Assembly: GCF_021191635.1 (NCBI RefSeq)
Contig: NZ_JAIWPR010000055.1
Coordinates: forward strand, 1 to 41,329
Direction of reading: 5' to 3'
DNA: 41,329 bases
DNA from: Alterluteimonas quercicellularis
GTDB taxonomy: Bacteria > Pseudomonadota > Gammaproteobacteria > Xanthomonadales > Xanthomonadaceae
A model generated the notes under the pieces. The model made no database searches, was not told the DNA's origin, and saw only the letters and a program-made list of their open reading frames with translations. A program made the position numbers and the translations under genes. Shown piece by piece: positions 29,910 to 38,052 of this stretch. Position 1 is the stretch's first letter. Each line of letters starts with the position of its first letter.

Positions 29910-29951
29910 CGCCGCATCTCCCTCCCACGTCCCAAGGCTTCCCGACCGCGC

Positions 29952-30656
29952 ATGCGCCAGATCGTCCTCGACACCGAAACCACCGGCCTGGAATGGAAGA
30001 AGGGCAACCGCGTGGTCGAGATCGGCTGCGTGGAACTGCAGGAGCGCCGGCCGACCGGCCGCACCTTCCACCGCTACATCAACCCGCAGCGGGAGTTCGA
30101 GGCGGGCGCGCAGGAGGTGACCGGCCTGACCCTGGAGTTCCTGGCCGACAAGCCGCTGTTCGAGCACGTGGTCGAGGAGTTCCTCGAGTTCGTCGACGGC
30201 GCCGAGCTGGTGATTCACAACGCGGCCTTCGACATGGGCTTCCTGGAGGCGGAACTGGCGCGCTTCGGCGACCGCTACGGCCGGCTCGCGGAGCGGGTGA
30301 GCGTGCTGGACTCGCTGCAAGTCGCGCGTCAGCGCTACCCGGGCCAGCGCAACTCCCTGGACGCGCTGTGCAAGCGCCTGGGCGTGGACAACGCGCACCG
30401 GCAGCTGCACGGCGCGCTGCTCGACGCGCAACTGCTGGCCGAGGTGTACCTGGCGCTCACCGCGGGCCAGGGCGAGATCGGCTTCGCGGCGCTGGAACCG
30501 GCACCCGGCCAGGCGGCGGCCGCGGCGAGCTTCGACGGCGCGGCCGCGGGGCCGCGGCCGCGGGTGCGCGTGCCCGAGGACGAGCTGGCGCTGCACGCCG
30601 CGCGGCTGGAGGCGATCCGCGCCCGCGCCGGCACGCTGGTCTGGGACGCGGCCTAG
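29952..30656 (+). CDS. dnaQ: DNA polymerase III epsilon subunit, 3'-5' proofreading exonuclease
   Basis: 234 residues. DEDDh exonuclease motifs: Exo I VLDTETTGLEW (Asp7, Glu9), Exo II VIHNAAFDMGFLEAEL, and Exo III RQLHGALLDAQLLAEVYLAL with the catalytic His and Asp. YINPQREFEAGAQEVTGL is typical of bacterial epsilon. The C-terminal part is Ala/Gly-rich and should bind the alpha subunit. It proofreads the replicative polymerase. The gene ends 18 nt from the converging PP2C gene with no clear terminator. Confidence 0.96.
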   Translation: MRQIVLDTETTGLEWKKGNRVVEIGCVELQERRPTGRTFHRYINPQREFEAGAQEVTGLTLEFLADKPLFEHVVEEFLEFVDGAELVIHNAAFDMGFLEAELARFGDRYGRLAERVSVLDSLQVARQRYPGQRNSLDALCKRLGVDNAHRQLHGALLDAQLLAEVYLALTAGQGEIGFAALEPAPGQAAAAASFDGAAAGPRPRVRVPEDELALHAARLEAIRARAGTLVWDAA

Positions 30657-30674
30657 GCTCTGCGGCCGGGCCTG

Positions 30675-31379
30675 TCAGCAGGCGCGGACCAGCACCACGG
30701 TGACGTTGTCGGAACCGCCGCCGTCCAGCGCGGCGGCGACGAGGCCGTCCACGCATTCCTGCGCGCTGCATTCGCCGTGGGCGAGGATGCGGGCGATGCC
30801 GCGGTCGTCGACTTCCTCGGTCAGGCCGTCGCTGCACAGCAGCAGCTGCATGCCGGGCGCGAGCTCGCCGGACATCGTCTCCACCTTCAGCGCCTGCGGT
30901 TCGGTCACGCCCAGCGCCTGGGTGACGACGTTGCGGTGCGGGTGGTGGCGTGCCTGGTCGGTGCTGATCGCGCCCTGCGAGATCAGCTCCTGCACGTAGC
31001 TGTGGTCCTGCGAGAGCTGCACCAGCTTGCCCTCGCGCCACAGGTAGGCGCGGCTGTCGCCGACCCAGGCGACCTGGAAGCGCCCGTGCTCCACGCGCGC
31101 GGCCACCACCGTGGTGCCCATCGGCAGGGCGTCGTGGCGCTGCCGGGAGGCGCGGATGATCTCCTCGTCGGCGGTGCGGATGGCCTGCTCCAGCGACGCG
31201 CCCCCGCGCACCTCGCGCACGACGGCCTCGCGCGCGAGCGCGCTGGCGACCTCGCCGTACTCGTGGCCGCCCATGCCGTCGGCGACCAGCCACAGGCCGA
31301 GGTCGGCGTCGCCGTAGTAGGTGTCCTCGTTCAGCTCGCGCCGCAGCCCGGCGTGGGTGAGATGGCCGAACTCGATCAT
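30675..31379 (-). CDS. PP2C-family serine/threonine protein phosphatase (Stp type)
   Basis: 234 residues from ATG 31379. All the metal-binding motifs of the bacterial PppA/Stp1 group are present: RRELNEDTYY, LVADGMGGHEYGE, MGTTVVAA, VAWVGDSRAYLW, LLLCSDGLTEEVDD and GGSDNVTVVLV. It should remove phosphate from Ser/Thr in a Mn/Mg-dependent way. No Hanks-type kinase, FHA protein or type VI secretion gene is in the window, so its partner kinase lies elsewhere. No membrane segment is seen. Confidence 0.93.
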   Translation of the reverse strand: MIEFGHLTHAGLRRELNEDTYYGDADLGLWLVADGMGGHEYGEVASALAREAVVREVRGGASLEQAIRTADEEIIRASRQRHDALPMGTTVVAARVEHGRFQVAWVGDSRAYLWREGKLVQLSQDHSYVQELISQGAISTDQARHHPHRNVVTQALGVTEPQALKVETMSGELAPGMQLLLCSDGLTEEVDDRGIARILAHGECSAQECVDGLVAAALDGGGSDNVTVVLVRAC

Positions 31380-31515
31380 GCACGCCCCGGGTGCCGCACC
31401 GCGCCGACGCGGCGCCCGTGGCCGGCGGCGGCCCGCGGGCACGGGGGCGGGCACGGGGTTCGCGAACGGTCGGGACGCATGGGCGCTAACCTAGCAGAGA
31501 TGATCCGCACACAAG

Positions 31516-31538
31516 CAAAACGCCCCGGGCGGGGCGTT
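31516..31538 (-). terminator. rho-independent terminator of tRNA-Ser(CGA)
   Basis: On the minus strand AACGCCCC, loop GCCC, GGGGCGTTTTG, 10 nt after the tRNA 3' end. Confidence 0.88.
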
Positions 31539-31547
31539 GAGCGGAAC

Positions 31548-31638
31548 TGGCGGAGAGGGGGGGATTCGAACCCCCGAGGCGCTATAAACGCCTGCCTGAT
31601 TTCGAGTCAGGTACATTCAACCACTCTGCCACCTCTCC
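31548..31638 (-). tRNA. tRNA-Ser(CGA)
   Basis: A class II tRNA of 91 nt. The acceptor GGAGAGG pairs with CCTCTCC. Anticodon loop CTCGAAA gives CGA, which reads TCG. A long variable arm is present and CCA is encoded. TATCAT on the minus strand (31672-31677) is a plausible -10. Confidence 0.96.
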
Positions 31639-31769
31639 GGTGGCCCCGGGGCCTGGGCCGCGGGGCCGGTCATGATACGGGGGCGCCGGGCGGCCGACAA
31701 GCCGGCGGGCCCGCCGCCGGCGCGCGCGATACACTGGCCGCGGTCACGACTTCCGCTCATCCTGCGCCC

Positions 31770-32189
31770 ATGTCCGAACTCCTGGTGCCCGTCTCCTTCG
31801 GCGAGCTGCTCGACAAGATCGCCATCCTGCAGATCAAGTCCGAGCGCATCGCCGACCCGGCCAAGCTGGCCAACGTGCGCCACGAGCTGTCGGCGCTGGA
31901 GAAGACCTGGCTGGCGCACCCGGCCGCCGGCCACGACATCGCCCGGCTGCGCGCCGAACTCAAGGCGGTCAACGAGCGCCTGTGGGCGATCGAGGACGAC
32001 ATCCGGCTCAAGGAGAAGGCGCAGGCCTTCGACGAGGGGTTCGTGCGCCTGGCCCGCAGCGTGTACTTCGAGAACGACGAGCGCGCGCGGATCAAGAAGG
32101 CGATCAACCTGGCGCTGGGCTCGAGCTACGTCGAGGAGAAGTCCTACCAGGACTACCGCGGCGGCAACGAGCCGCCAGCGACCTCGTAG
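31770..32189 (+). CDS. DUF6165 family protein
   Basis: 139 residues. It starts MSELLVPVSFGELLDKIAIL. Family-type features are ILQIKSERIADPAKLANV, LKAVNERLWAIEDDIRLKEK and FVRLARSVYFENDERARIKK. The protein is soluble, mostly helical and charged; no signal peptide or membrane segment is seen. DUF6165 genes have no proven function and are often seen near glycan or LPS genes; here a GT9 glycosyltransferase converges from the other side. TACACT at 31730-31735 may be the -10. The TAG stop (32187-32189) lies inside a REP repeat arm. Confidence 0.8.
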   Translation: MSELLVPVSFGELLDKIAILQIKSERIADPAKLANVRHELSALEKTWLAHPAAGHDIARLRAELKAVNERLWAIEDDIRLKEKAQAFDEGFVRLARSVYFENDERARIKKAINLALGSSYVEEKSYQDYRGGNEPPATS

Positions 32190-32263
32190 GAGCGCGCTGG
32201 CGCGCGATGCCTTTTCTCTCGGCTCCGGGTTGAAAGAGCATCGCGCGCCAGCGCGCTCCTACG
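32185..32263. repeat. REPIN: perfect 26-bp inverted REP pair
   Basis: The left arm, 32185-32210, starts CGTAGGAGCGCGCTGG. The right arm, 32238-32263, ends CCAGCGCGCTCCTACG and is its exact reverse complement over all 26 bp. The loop is 27 nt. Each arm holds the TAG stop codon of the gene entering it: DUF6165 on the plus strand (32187-32189) and the membrane protein on the minus strand (32259-32261). It probably folds as a 3'-end hairpin for both messages. Confidence 0.93.
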
Positions 32264-32648
32264 GGGCCCGCCCGCGCCGCCGCGCCTCGCGGCGCCCGTG
32301 CGCCAGCGCCAGGCCGCACCACACCAGCAGCGAGCCCGGGATCAGCCACATCGGCAGCGCGACGAGCAGCAGCGCGTCCTGGGCGTCCTGCGGGAACCAG
32401 CGCACGCGGATGCGCGCGCCCAGATCCAGGCCGCAGGCGAGCACGGCGGCCAGCACCGCGACCCAGGCCGGGCCGGTGCGCGCGGCGCGCGCCAGCACCA
32501 GGTAGGGCAGCGCGGCCGCCGCGGCCAGGCCGAGCACGAAGGCCCAGGTGCCGGGCCCGGCGCCGCCGAGGTCGGCGATCGCCAGCGTCGCCAGCGCGAC
32601 GGCCGCGCCGAGGGCGAGGATGAGGCGTCCGGCGGCGGTCATCGTCAT
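32259..32648 (-). CDS. small four-helix membrane protein, function unknown
   Basis: 129 residues. ATG 32648 overlaps the glycosyltransferase stop as ATGA. About four hydrophobic segments are seen: LILALGAAVALATLAIA, WAFVLGLAAAAALPYLVLA, VAVLAAVLACGLDLGA and LLLVALPMWLIPGSLLVW. It ends in an Arg-rich cytoplasmic tail (RREARRRGRAP). I do not recognise the family. Tight coupling to a GT9 enzyme suggests a role in the same envelope pathway. Its stop codon lies inside the REPIN. Confidence 0.75.
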   Translation of the reverse strand: MTMTAAGRLILALGAAVALATLAIADLGGAGPGTWAFVLGLAAAAALPYLVLARAARTGPAWVAVLAAVLACGLDLGARIRVRWFPQDAQDALLLVALPMWLIPGSLLVWCGLALAHGRREARRRGRAP

Positions 32649-33721
32649 TGCGCCTCCAGGTCGGCGACGCGGCGCTCGAAGGCGGCGACGGCGTCGTCGA
32701 CGGCGACCAGGTCCATGACGCCGTCGCGCTCGATCTTGGTGCCCCAGCGCAGCTCGGCGGCGGGGCGGCCGAGGTAGCGGCGCGCGGCGTCGTCGTAGCG
32801 GTCGACGCAGTAGCGGCGGTCGGAATAGGGGCCGCTGCGCGCCGGGTTGCTGGCCGCGTGCAGGCCCAGCACCTTGGCCCCCATCGCGTTGGCGATGTGC
32901 ATCGGGCCGGAATCCGGGGTCATCACCAGCGCCGCGCGCGCGAGCAGCGCCGGCAGCTGCTTCAGCGTGTCCTTGCCGACGAGGTCGAGCGCCGGGCCGC
33001 GCATCGCGGCCAGGATCGCGTCGGCGGTCTCGCGCTCCAGCGCGCTGCGCCCGCCGCACAGCACCACGCGCCAGCCCCGGTCCACGGCGTGGTCGGCCAC
33101 CGCGGCGTAGCGCTCGGCGCGCCAGTTGCGCAGCGCATGGCTGGAGCAGGGCGAGATCAGCAGCGCCGGCACGCCGTCCTCGGGCCACTGCGCCGCGGCC
33201 CAGGCGTGGGCGTCGTCCGGCACCGGCAGGTCCCAGGCCACGCGGGTCTGGCGCAGGCCGAGCGGTTCGCAGAAGCTGCCGATCGCGTCGAGCACGTGGA
33301 TGCCCGGGCGGTCGGGGATGCGCTCGTTGACGAACAGGCCGTGCAGGTCCTTCGAGCGCGCGCGGTCGTAGCCGATCCGGCGTCGCGCCGGCACGAAGGC
33401 CGACAGCAGGTTGGCGCGCGCGGCGACCTGCATCTGCAGCAGCGCGTCGAAGCGCTCGGCGCCCAGTTCGCGCCGCAGCTCGCGCATGCCGCGCAGGCCG
33501 GTCTTCTTGTCGTAGACCGCGAAGGTCACCCCCGGCAGGCCGTCGAGCAGGCGCTGCTCGCCGCGGCCGACGATCCAGGTCAGCCGCGTCTGCGGCCAGG
33601 CGCCACGCAGGGTGCGCACCAGCGGCAGGACGTGGGTGACGTCGCCCAGCGCCGACAGCCGCAGCAGGCAGATCGAGCGCGGCGCCGGCGGCGGCGAGGC
33701 AAGGGCGGGCGATGGCGCCAT
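32645..33721 (-). CDS. glycosyltransferase family 9 (heptosyltransferase-like)
   Basis: 358 residues. The GT-B fold of ADP-heptose:LPS heptosyltransferases is visible. The N-terminal acceptor domain begins ICLLRLSALGDVTHVLPLVR and has FDALLQMQVAARANLLS. The C-terminal nucleotide-sugar domain has LLISPCSSHALRNWRAERYA, VVLCGGRSALE and the family motif VMTPDSGPMHIANAMGAKVL followed by GLHAASNPARSGP. It probably adds heptose or a related sugar to the LPS inner core. The Kdo kinase gene diverges 231 nt away, and such genes work on the same Kdo-heptose region. The precise acceptor is not known. Confidence 0.9.
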   Translation of the reverse strand: MAPSPALASPPPAPRSICLLRLSALGDVTHVLPLVRTLRGAWPQTRLTWIVGRGEQRLLDGLPGVTFAVYDKKTGLRGMRELRRELGAERFDALLQMQVAARANLLSAFVPARRRIGYDRARSKDLHGLFVNERIPDRPGIHVLDAIGSFCEPLGLRQTRVAWDLPVPDDAHAWAAAQWPEDGVPALLISPCSSHALRNWRAERYAAVADHAVDRGWRVVLCGGRSALERETADAILAAMRGPALDLVGKDTLKQLPALLARAALVMTPDSGPMHIANAMGAKVLGLHAASNPARSGPYSDRRYCVDRYDDAARRYLGRPAAELRWGTKIERDGVMDLVAVDDAVAAFERRVADLEAQ

Positions 33722-33940
33722 GCGGGACGGTCTCGATCGGTGGGGACGGGCGTGCGGCGGGCAGTGTAGCGGCCGCCGCGCGCCGCTCCGAGGCGCCTGA
33801 CCGCCATCGTCGCGGTGCGCGGCGCCCTCGGGCGCGGGTTTCCGCTGCGGAGGTGCGATCCGCGCCCGCCCCGCGGCTCCGCAACGCTGCATTCCCGGCG
33901 CCCGGGCGCGCCAAGGTGCTTCAAAGCGCACCACACCCTC

Positions 33941-33946
33941 TAAACT
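33941..33946 (+). promoter_or_regulatory. -10 element of the kdkA-moa operon
   Basis: TAAACT ends 6 nt before ATG 33953, with GCTTCA (33918-33923) 17 nt upstream as a weak -35. If used, the mRNA would start at or beside the initiation codon. The remaining 220 nt of the gap to the GT9 gene hold nothing I can name. Confidence 0.5.
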
Positions 33947-33952
33947 CGCGGG

Positions 33953-34702
33953 ATGGTGCGATTCGACGCCACCGAGAGCCTGACGCCGTTCGACGACGGC
34001 GCCGGGTCGATCCTCAGCGACGCCGCCTGGGTCCAGCAGGTCGAGCCCGGCTGGTTCGAGCCCGGCCACTGGGGCGAGCGAGCGCGCGCGGTCGCCAGCG
34101 GCGGCCGCGGCGGCGCCTGGTTCGTGCGCGGCCCCTTCGGCGAGGCGGTGCTGCGCCACTACCTGCGCGGCGGCCTGGCGGCGCGGGTGAGCCGCGACCG
34201 CTACGTCTGGCGCGGCGCCGACCGCACCCGCAGCTTCGCCGAGTTCCGCCTGACCCGCGACCTGCACCGCGAGGACCTGCCGGTGCCGGAGCCGATCGCC
34301 GCGCGCTACACGCGGCGCGGGGCCACCTACCGCGCCGCGATCCTGGTCCGGCGGATCGACGGCGTGCGGACCTTCGCCGAACTCGCGGCCGGTGCCGGCG
34401 GCGGGGCGCCGTGGGAGGAGACCGGGCGCCTGATCGCGCGCTTCCACCGCGCCGGCCTCGACCATGCCGACCTGAACGCGCACAACATCCTGTTCGACGC
34501 CGGCGGCGCCGGGCGCGGCTGGCTGATCGACTTCGACCGCGCCCGCCGGCGCCTGCCCGAGACCGGCTGGCGCGGGCGCAACCTGGCGCGGCTGGAACGC
34601 TCGCTGCTGAAGCTGCGCGGCGAGCGCGCCGAGGCCGACGTTCGCGCGGACTTCGCGCGCCTGCGCGCAGCCTACGACGCCCGGTGGGCCAAGGGATACT
34701 GA
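33953..34702 (+). CDS. kdkA: 3-deoxy-D-manno-octulosonic acid (Kdo) kinase
   Basis: 249 residues. KdkA phosphorylates the Kdo residue of LPS inner core with ATP. It has a lipopolysaccharide-kinase/eukaryotic-kinase-like fold: [20 protein letters not shown] near the N-terminus with the ATP lysine region replaced by Arg/His, [20 protein letters not shown], the catalytic loop [12 protein letters not shown], and metal-binding [10 protein letters not shown]. Length and motifs fit the KdkA family of Haemophilus, Vibrio and Xanthomonas. It is first in a run of nine same-strand genes; its stop shares one base with the next ATG (TGATG). Confidence 0.92.
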   Translation: MVRFDATESLTPFDDGAGSILSDAAWVQQVEPGWFEPGHWGERARAVASGGRGGAWFVRGPFGEAVLRHYLRGGLAARVSRDRYVWRGADRTRSFAEFRLTRDLHREDLPVPEPIAARYTRRGATYRAAILVRRIDGVRTFAELAAGAGGGAPWEETGRLIARFHRAGLDHADLNAHNILFDAGGAGRGWLIDFDRARRRLPETGWRGRNLARLERSLLKLRGERAEADVRADFARLRAAYDARWAKGY

Positions 34703-35454
34703 TGGACTGGGCCTTGCGCTTCCATGGGGTCGGCAACGCGTCGGCGGTCGAGCTGGGCTCGCCGATGGCCACGATCGAGCGCGACGGCGCGCCGTGGCTG
34801 ACCATCGACTGCGGCAGCGAGGGCCTGACCGCGTACCTGGCCCGCTACGGCGAGCCGCCGCGCGCGCTGTTCGTCACCCATACCCATCTCGACCACGTGT
34901 CCGGCTTCGAGCGCCTGTTCGTGTCCGCCTACTTCGACCCGGCGCGGCGCGGCCGCATGCCGGTGTACGTGCCGGCGCCGGTGCTGCCGCTGCTGCACCA
35001 GCGCGTGGGCGACTACCCGAACGTGCTGGCCGAGGGCGGCGCCAACTTCTGGGATGCGTTCCGGGTGATCCCGGTCGGCGCGGCGTTCTGGCACGAGGGC
35101 GTGCGCCTGGAGACCTTCGCCGTGCGCCACCACTGGCCGGGCACCGCGTTCGGGCTGCGGCTGCCGGGCAGCCTGGTGTGGAGCGGCGACACCCGGCCGA
35201 TCCCCGACCTGCTGGCGCGCCATGCGGCCGAGGGCGAGCTGGTCGCGCACGACTGCGCGCTGCGCGGCAATCCCTCGCACAGCGGCATCGACGACCTCGA
35301 GCGCGAGTACCCGCCGGAGCTGCTCGAGCGCTGCGTGCTCTACCACTACGCCGGCGCCGCCGATGGCGAGGCGCTGCGCGCGCGCGGCCGCCGGGTCGCC
35401 GTGCCGGACCAGGCCTTCGCGCTGCGCGCGCCGTCCGCGGGGCTGCCGGCATGA
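34702..35454 (+). CDS. MBL-fold metallo-hydrolase, RNase Z/PhnP-like
   Basis: 250 residues. The metal-binding motif is THTHLDHVSG, with further ligands in FAVRHHWPGTAFGLRL, LVWSGDTRPIPDLL, LVAHDCAL and a late LYHYAG. The layout resembles the RNase Z/phosphodiesterase branch of metallo-beta-lactamases rather than glyoxalase II. It is coupled to kdkA by TGATG and to moaA by ATGA. No substrate can be named; a role in cyclic-nucleotide, RNA or phosphoester hydrolysis is possible. No signal peptide, so cytoplasmic. Confidence 0.85.
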   Translation: MDWALRFHGVGNASAVELGSPMATIERDGAPWLTIDCGSEGLTAYLARYGEPPRALFVTHTHLDHVSGFERLFVSAYFDPARRGRMPVYVPAPVLPLLHQRVGDYPNVLAEGGANFWDAFRVIPVGAAFWHEGVRLETFAVRHHWPGTAFGLRLPGSLVWSGDTRPIPDLLARHAAEGELVAHDCALRGNPSHSGIDDLEREYPPELLERCVLYHYAGAADGEALRARGRRVAVPDQAFALRAPSAGLPA

Positions 35455-36482
35455 ACGCGGTCGTGCTGCCGGCGCCGCTGCCGCTGCCGCTGGACCGGCT
35501 GGGCCGGCCGCTGCACGACCTGCGGCTGTCGGTCATCGAGGCCTGCAACTTCCGCTGCGGCTACTGCATGCCGGCCGACCGCGTGCCCGACGACTACGGC
35601 TTCGACGCCGCCGGGCGGCTGTCGTTCGACGAGATGGAGACGCTGGTGCGCGGCTTCGCCCGCGTCGGCGTGCGCAAGCTGCGCATCACCGGCGGCGAGC
35701 CGCTGCTGCGGCGCGGCCTCCCCGCGCTGGTCGCGCGGCTGGCGCGGGTGCCGGGGATCGAGGACCTGGCGATGACCACCAACGGCAGCCTGCTGGCCCG
35801 GCACGCGCGGGCGCTGCGCGAGGCCGGCCTGCGCCGGCTCACGGTGAGCCTGGACGCGCTCGACCCGGCGCGGTTCCGTGCGCTGTCGGGCGACCGCGGC
35901 GAGGTGGCCGACGTGCTGGCCGGGCTCGACGCGGCGCAGGCCGCCGGCTTCTCCGCCATCAAGATCAACTGCGTGGTGCAGCGCGGCGTCAACGACGACC
36001 AGGTGCTGCCGCTGGCCGAGCGCTTCCGCGGCAGCGGCCACGTGCTGCGCTTCATCGAGTACATGGACGTGGGCACCTGCAACGGCTGGAACCGCGAGCG
36101 CGTGGTGCCCTCGGCCGAGCTGCGCGAGCGGATCGCCGCGCGCTGGCCGCTGGCGCCGCTGGCGCCGCACTACCGCGGCGAGGTGGCCGCGCGCTACCGC
36201 TACGCCGACGGCGGCGGCGAGATCGGCTTCGTGGCCTCGGTCACCGCGCCGTTCTGCGGCGACTGCCACCGCGCGCGGGTGGCCGCCGACGGCACCCTGT
36301 ACACCTGCCTGTTCGCCGCCGGCGGCACGCCGCTGCGCGGGCTGCTGGGCGAGGGCGAGGCCGCGCTGGCCGCGCGCGTGGCGGCGCTGTGGTCGCGCCG
36401 CGCCGACCGCTACAGCGAACTGCGCGGCGCCGATCGCGCCGGCGGCCGCCGGCGGGTCGAGATGTTCCTGGTCGGGGGCTGA
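35451..36482 (+). CDS. moaA: GTP 3',8-cyclase MoaA
   Basis: 343 residues. This radical SAM enzyme catalyses the first step of molybdopterin synthesis, turning GTP into 3',8-cyclo-dihydro-GTP. The radical SAM cluster is held by Cys32, Cys36 and Cys39 (ACNFRCGYCMP). SAM-binding ITGGEPLLRRG follows. The C-terminal substrate cluster uses Cys269, Cys272 and Cys286 (FCGDCHRARV, TLYTCLF). The protein ends in the essential Gly-Gly (MFLVGG). ATG 35451 overlaps the MBL stop. Confidence 0.97.
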   Translation: MNAVVLPAPLPLPLDRLGRPLHDLRLSVIEACNFRCGYCMPADRVPDDYGFDAAGRLSFDEMETLVRGFARVGVRKLRITGGEPLLRRGLPALVARLARVPGIEDLAMTTNGSLLARHARALREAGLRRLTVSLDALDPARFRALSGDRGEVADVLAGLDAAQAAGFSAIKINCVVQRGVNDDQVLPLAERFRGSGHVLRFIEYMDVGTCNGWNRERVVPSAELRERIAARWPLAPLAPHYRGEVAARYRYADGGGEIGFVASVTAPFCGDCHRARVAADGTLYTCLFAAGGTPLRGLLGEGEAALAARVAALWSRRADRYSELRGADRAGGRRRVEMFLVGG

Positions 36483-36485
36483 GGC

Positions 36486-36905
36486 GTGCGCGGGGTCAGC
36501 CACCTGACCTTCGTGGTGCGCGACCTGGCGCGGATGGCGCGCTTCCTGTGCGACGGGCTGGGCGCGCGCGAGGTGTACGACAGCGCAGGCGTGGAGCACT
36601 CGCTGTCGCCGGAGAAGTTCTTCGTGCTGGGCGGGGTGTGGATCGCCGCGATGCAGGGCGAGCCGCCGGCCGCGCGCAGCTACCAGCACGTCGCCTTCGC
36701 CGTGGACGCCGCCGAGCTGCCGGCCTACGAGGCGCGGCTGCGCCGCATCGGCGCGGAGATCCGGCCCGCGCGCCCGCGCATCCCCGGCGAGGGCGCCTCG
36801 CTATACGTCTACGATTTCGACGATCACCTGTTCGAGCTGCACGACGGCAGCCTCGAAGAGCGGCTCGCCCACTATGCGGCCGTGGCCGGGGCGCGCGGCG
36901 GATGA
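36486..36905 (+). CDS. fosX: FosX-type fosfomycin hydrolase homologue (VOC superfamily)
   Basis: 139 residues from GTG 36486, 3 nt after the moaA stop. FosX enzymes add water to the epoxide of fosfomycin with Mn(II). All key residues known from Listeria FosX align one position earlier: metal ligands His6 (VSHLTFVVRDL), His68 (SYQHVAFAVD) and Glu117 (DDHLFELHDGSLEERLAHY), and the general-base Glu43 (SLSPEKFFVLGG). The signature PARPRIPGEGASLYVYDFDDH is also FosX-like. It is not FosA/FosB, whose thiol-site residues differ. Being inside a moa operon is unexpected; the natural substrate may be another small epoxide. It overlaps the next gene as ATGA. Confidence 0.85.
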   Translation: MRGVSHLTFVVRDLARMARFLCDGLGAREVYDSAGVEHSLSPEKFFVLGGVWIAAMQGEPPAARSYQHVAFAVDAAELPAYEARLRRIGAEIRPARPRIPGEGASLYVYDFDDHLFELHDGSLEERLAHYAAVAGARGG

Positions 36906-37279
36906 GCGCGGACGCCGCGGCCGAGCTGGAGCGGCTGGAGCGCGAACTGCTGCGGCCGGAGGTGCGCGCCGACCGCGCTCGCGTCGATGCGCTGCTGGAC
37001 GATGACTTCCTGGAGATCGGCGCCTCGGGCGCGGTCTTCGGCAAGGCCCACGCGCTGGAGGCCCTGCCCGAGGAGCGCGGCGTCGCCTTCGGGACCGGCC
37101 CGATGCGCGTCCACTTCGTCACCGCCGAGGTCGCGCGGGTGAACTACGCCGCGGTCCGGCGCACCGAGGGCGACGAGCGGCGTTCGCTGCGCAGCTCCTG
37201 GTGGCGGCGCGAGGCCGACGGGCATTGGCGGATGGTCTTCCACCAGGGCACGCCCGATACCGGGGCGGGTACCATCTGA
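36902..37279 (+). CDS. DUF4440 / NTF2-like protein
   Basis: 125 residues. The cone-shaped NTF2-like fold is suggested by [36 protein letters not shown], the beta-rich [20 protein letters not shown] and the terminal [20 protein letters not shown], the usual end of DUF4440 proteins. Members bind small ligands or act as isomerase-like enzymes; many have no known role. ATG 36902 overlaps the fosX-like stop, and moaC follows 25 nt later. Confidence 0.82.
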   Translation: MSADAAAELERLERELLRPEVRADRARVDALLDDDFLEIGASGAVFGKAHALEALPEERGVAFGTGPMRVHFVTAEVARVNYAAVRRTEGDERRSLRSSWWRREADGHWRMVFHQGTPDTGAGTI

Positions 37280-37304
37280 CGCACCGTTGTTCCCACGAGT
37301 CCCC

Positions 37305-37811
37305 ATGGCCGCAACCCGTCCCGCCAAGCCGAAGCCCGCGCTGACCCATCTCGACGCGCAGGGGCGCCCGGCGATGGTCGACGTCTCGGGCAAGGCCGTC
37401 ACCGCGCGCAGCGCCAGCGCGGTCTGCGCAGTGCGCTTTCCCGCCGACGTCGCCGCGCAGCTGCGCGCCAGCGGCCTGCGCAGCGCCAAGGGCGGCATCG
37501 TCGAGACCGCGGTGATCGCCGGTACCCTGGCGGTCAAGCGCACCCACGAGCTGATCCCGTTCTGCCATCCGCTGCCCATCGACGGCGTGCGCATCGACAT
37601 CGACTGGCGCGGCGAGCGCGAACTGCGCATCGAGTGCGCGGTGAAGACGACGCACCGCACCGGGGTGGAGATGGAAGCGCTGACCGGCGCGACGGTGGCC
37701 GCGCTGACGGTGTACGACATGTGCAAGGCGCTGTCGCACGCGATCTCGATCGGCCCCGCGCGCCTGGCCTCCAAGCGCGGCGGCAAGCGCGACGTGGGGC
37801 GCGCGCCGTGA
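37305..37811 (+). CDS. moaC: cyclic pyranopterin monophosphate synthase MoaC
   Basis: 168 residues. It converts MoaA's product to cyclic pyranopterin monophosphate. Visible: [20 protein letters not shown], the conserved [38 protein letters not shown] with Asp138 and Lys141 equivalent to the E. coli catalytic Asp128/Lys131. The stop overlaps moaD as GTGA. Confidence 0.97.
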   Translation: MAATRPAKPKPALTHLDAQGRPAMVDVSGKAVTARSASAVCAVRFPADVAAQLRASGLRSAKGGIVETAVIAGTLAVKRTHELIPFCHPLPIDGVRIDIDWRGERELRIECAVKTTHRTGVEMEALTGATVAALTVYDMCKALSHAISIGPARLASKRGGKRDVGRAP

Positions 37812-38050
37812 GCCGGCTGACGGTGCTGTACTTCGCCAGCCTGCGCGACGCCGCCGGCCTGGCCGAGGAGACCGTGGACACCGACGCCGCCGACCTGGCC
37901 GGCCTCTACGAGGCGCTGCGCGCGCGGCACGGCTTCGCGCTGCCGCGCAAGCGCCTGCGCGTGGCGGTCGACGGCGCGTTCGCGTGCTGGGGCGATGCGC
38001 CGCGCGCAGGCAGCGAGGTCGCCTTCATCCCGCCGGTGAGCGGAGGCTGA
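37808..38050 (+). CDS. moaD: molybdopterin synthase sulfur carrier subunit MoaD
   Basis: 80 residues from GTG 37808 overlapping moaC. A ubiquitin-like fold: [20 protein letters not shown] at the start and [12 protein letters not shown] at the end. The C-terminal Gly-Gly is the site that is adenylated and made a thiocarboxylate. It pairs with MoaE, encoded 2 nt downstream. Confidence 0.96.
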   Translation: MSRLTVLYFASLRDAAGLAEETVDTDAADLAGLYEALRARHGFALPRKRLRVAVDGAFACWGDAPRAGSEVAFIPPVSGG

Positions 38051-38052
38051 GC

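Noticed and set aside
36486..36905. Calling the VOC protein FosA, FosB or lactoylglutathione lyase
   Set aside because: The SLSPEKFF base-glutamate motif and the C-terminal pattern match FosX, the hydrolase type, better than thiol transferases or glyoxalase I.
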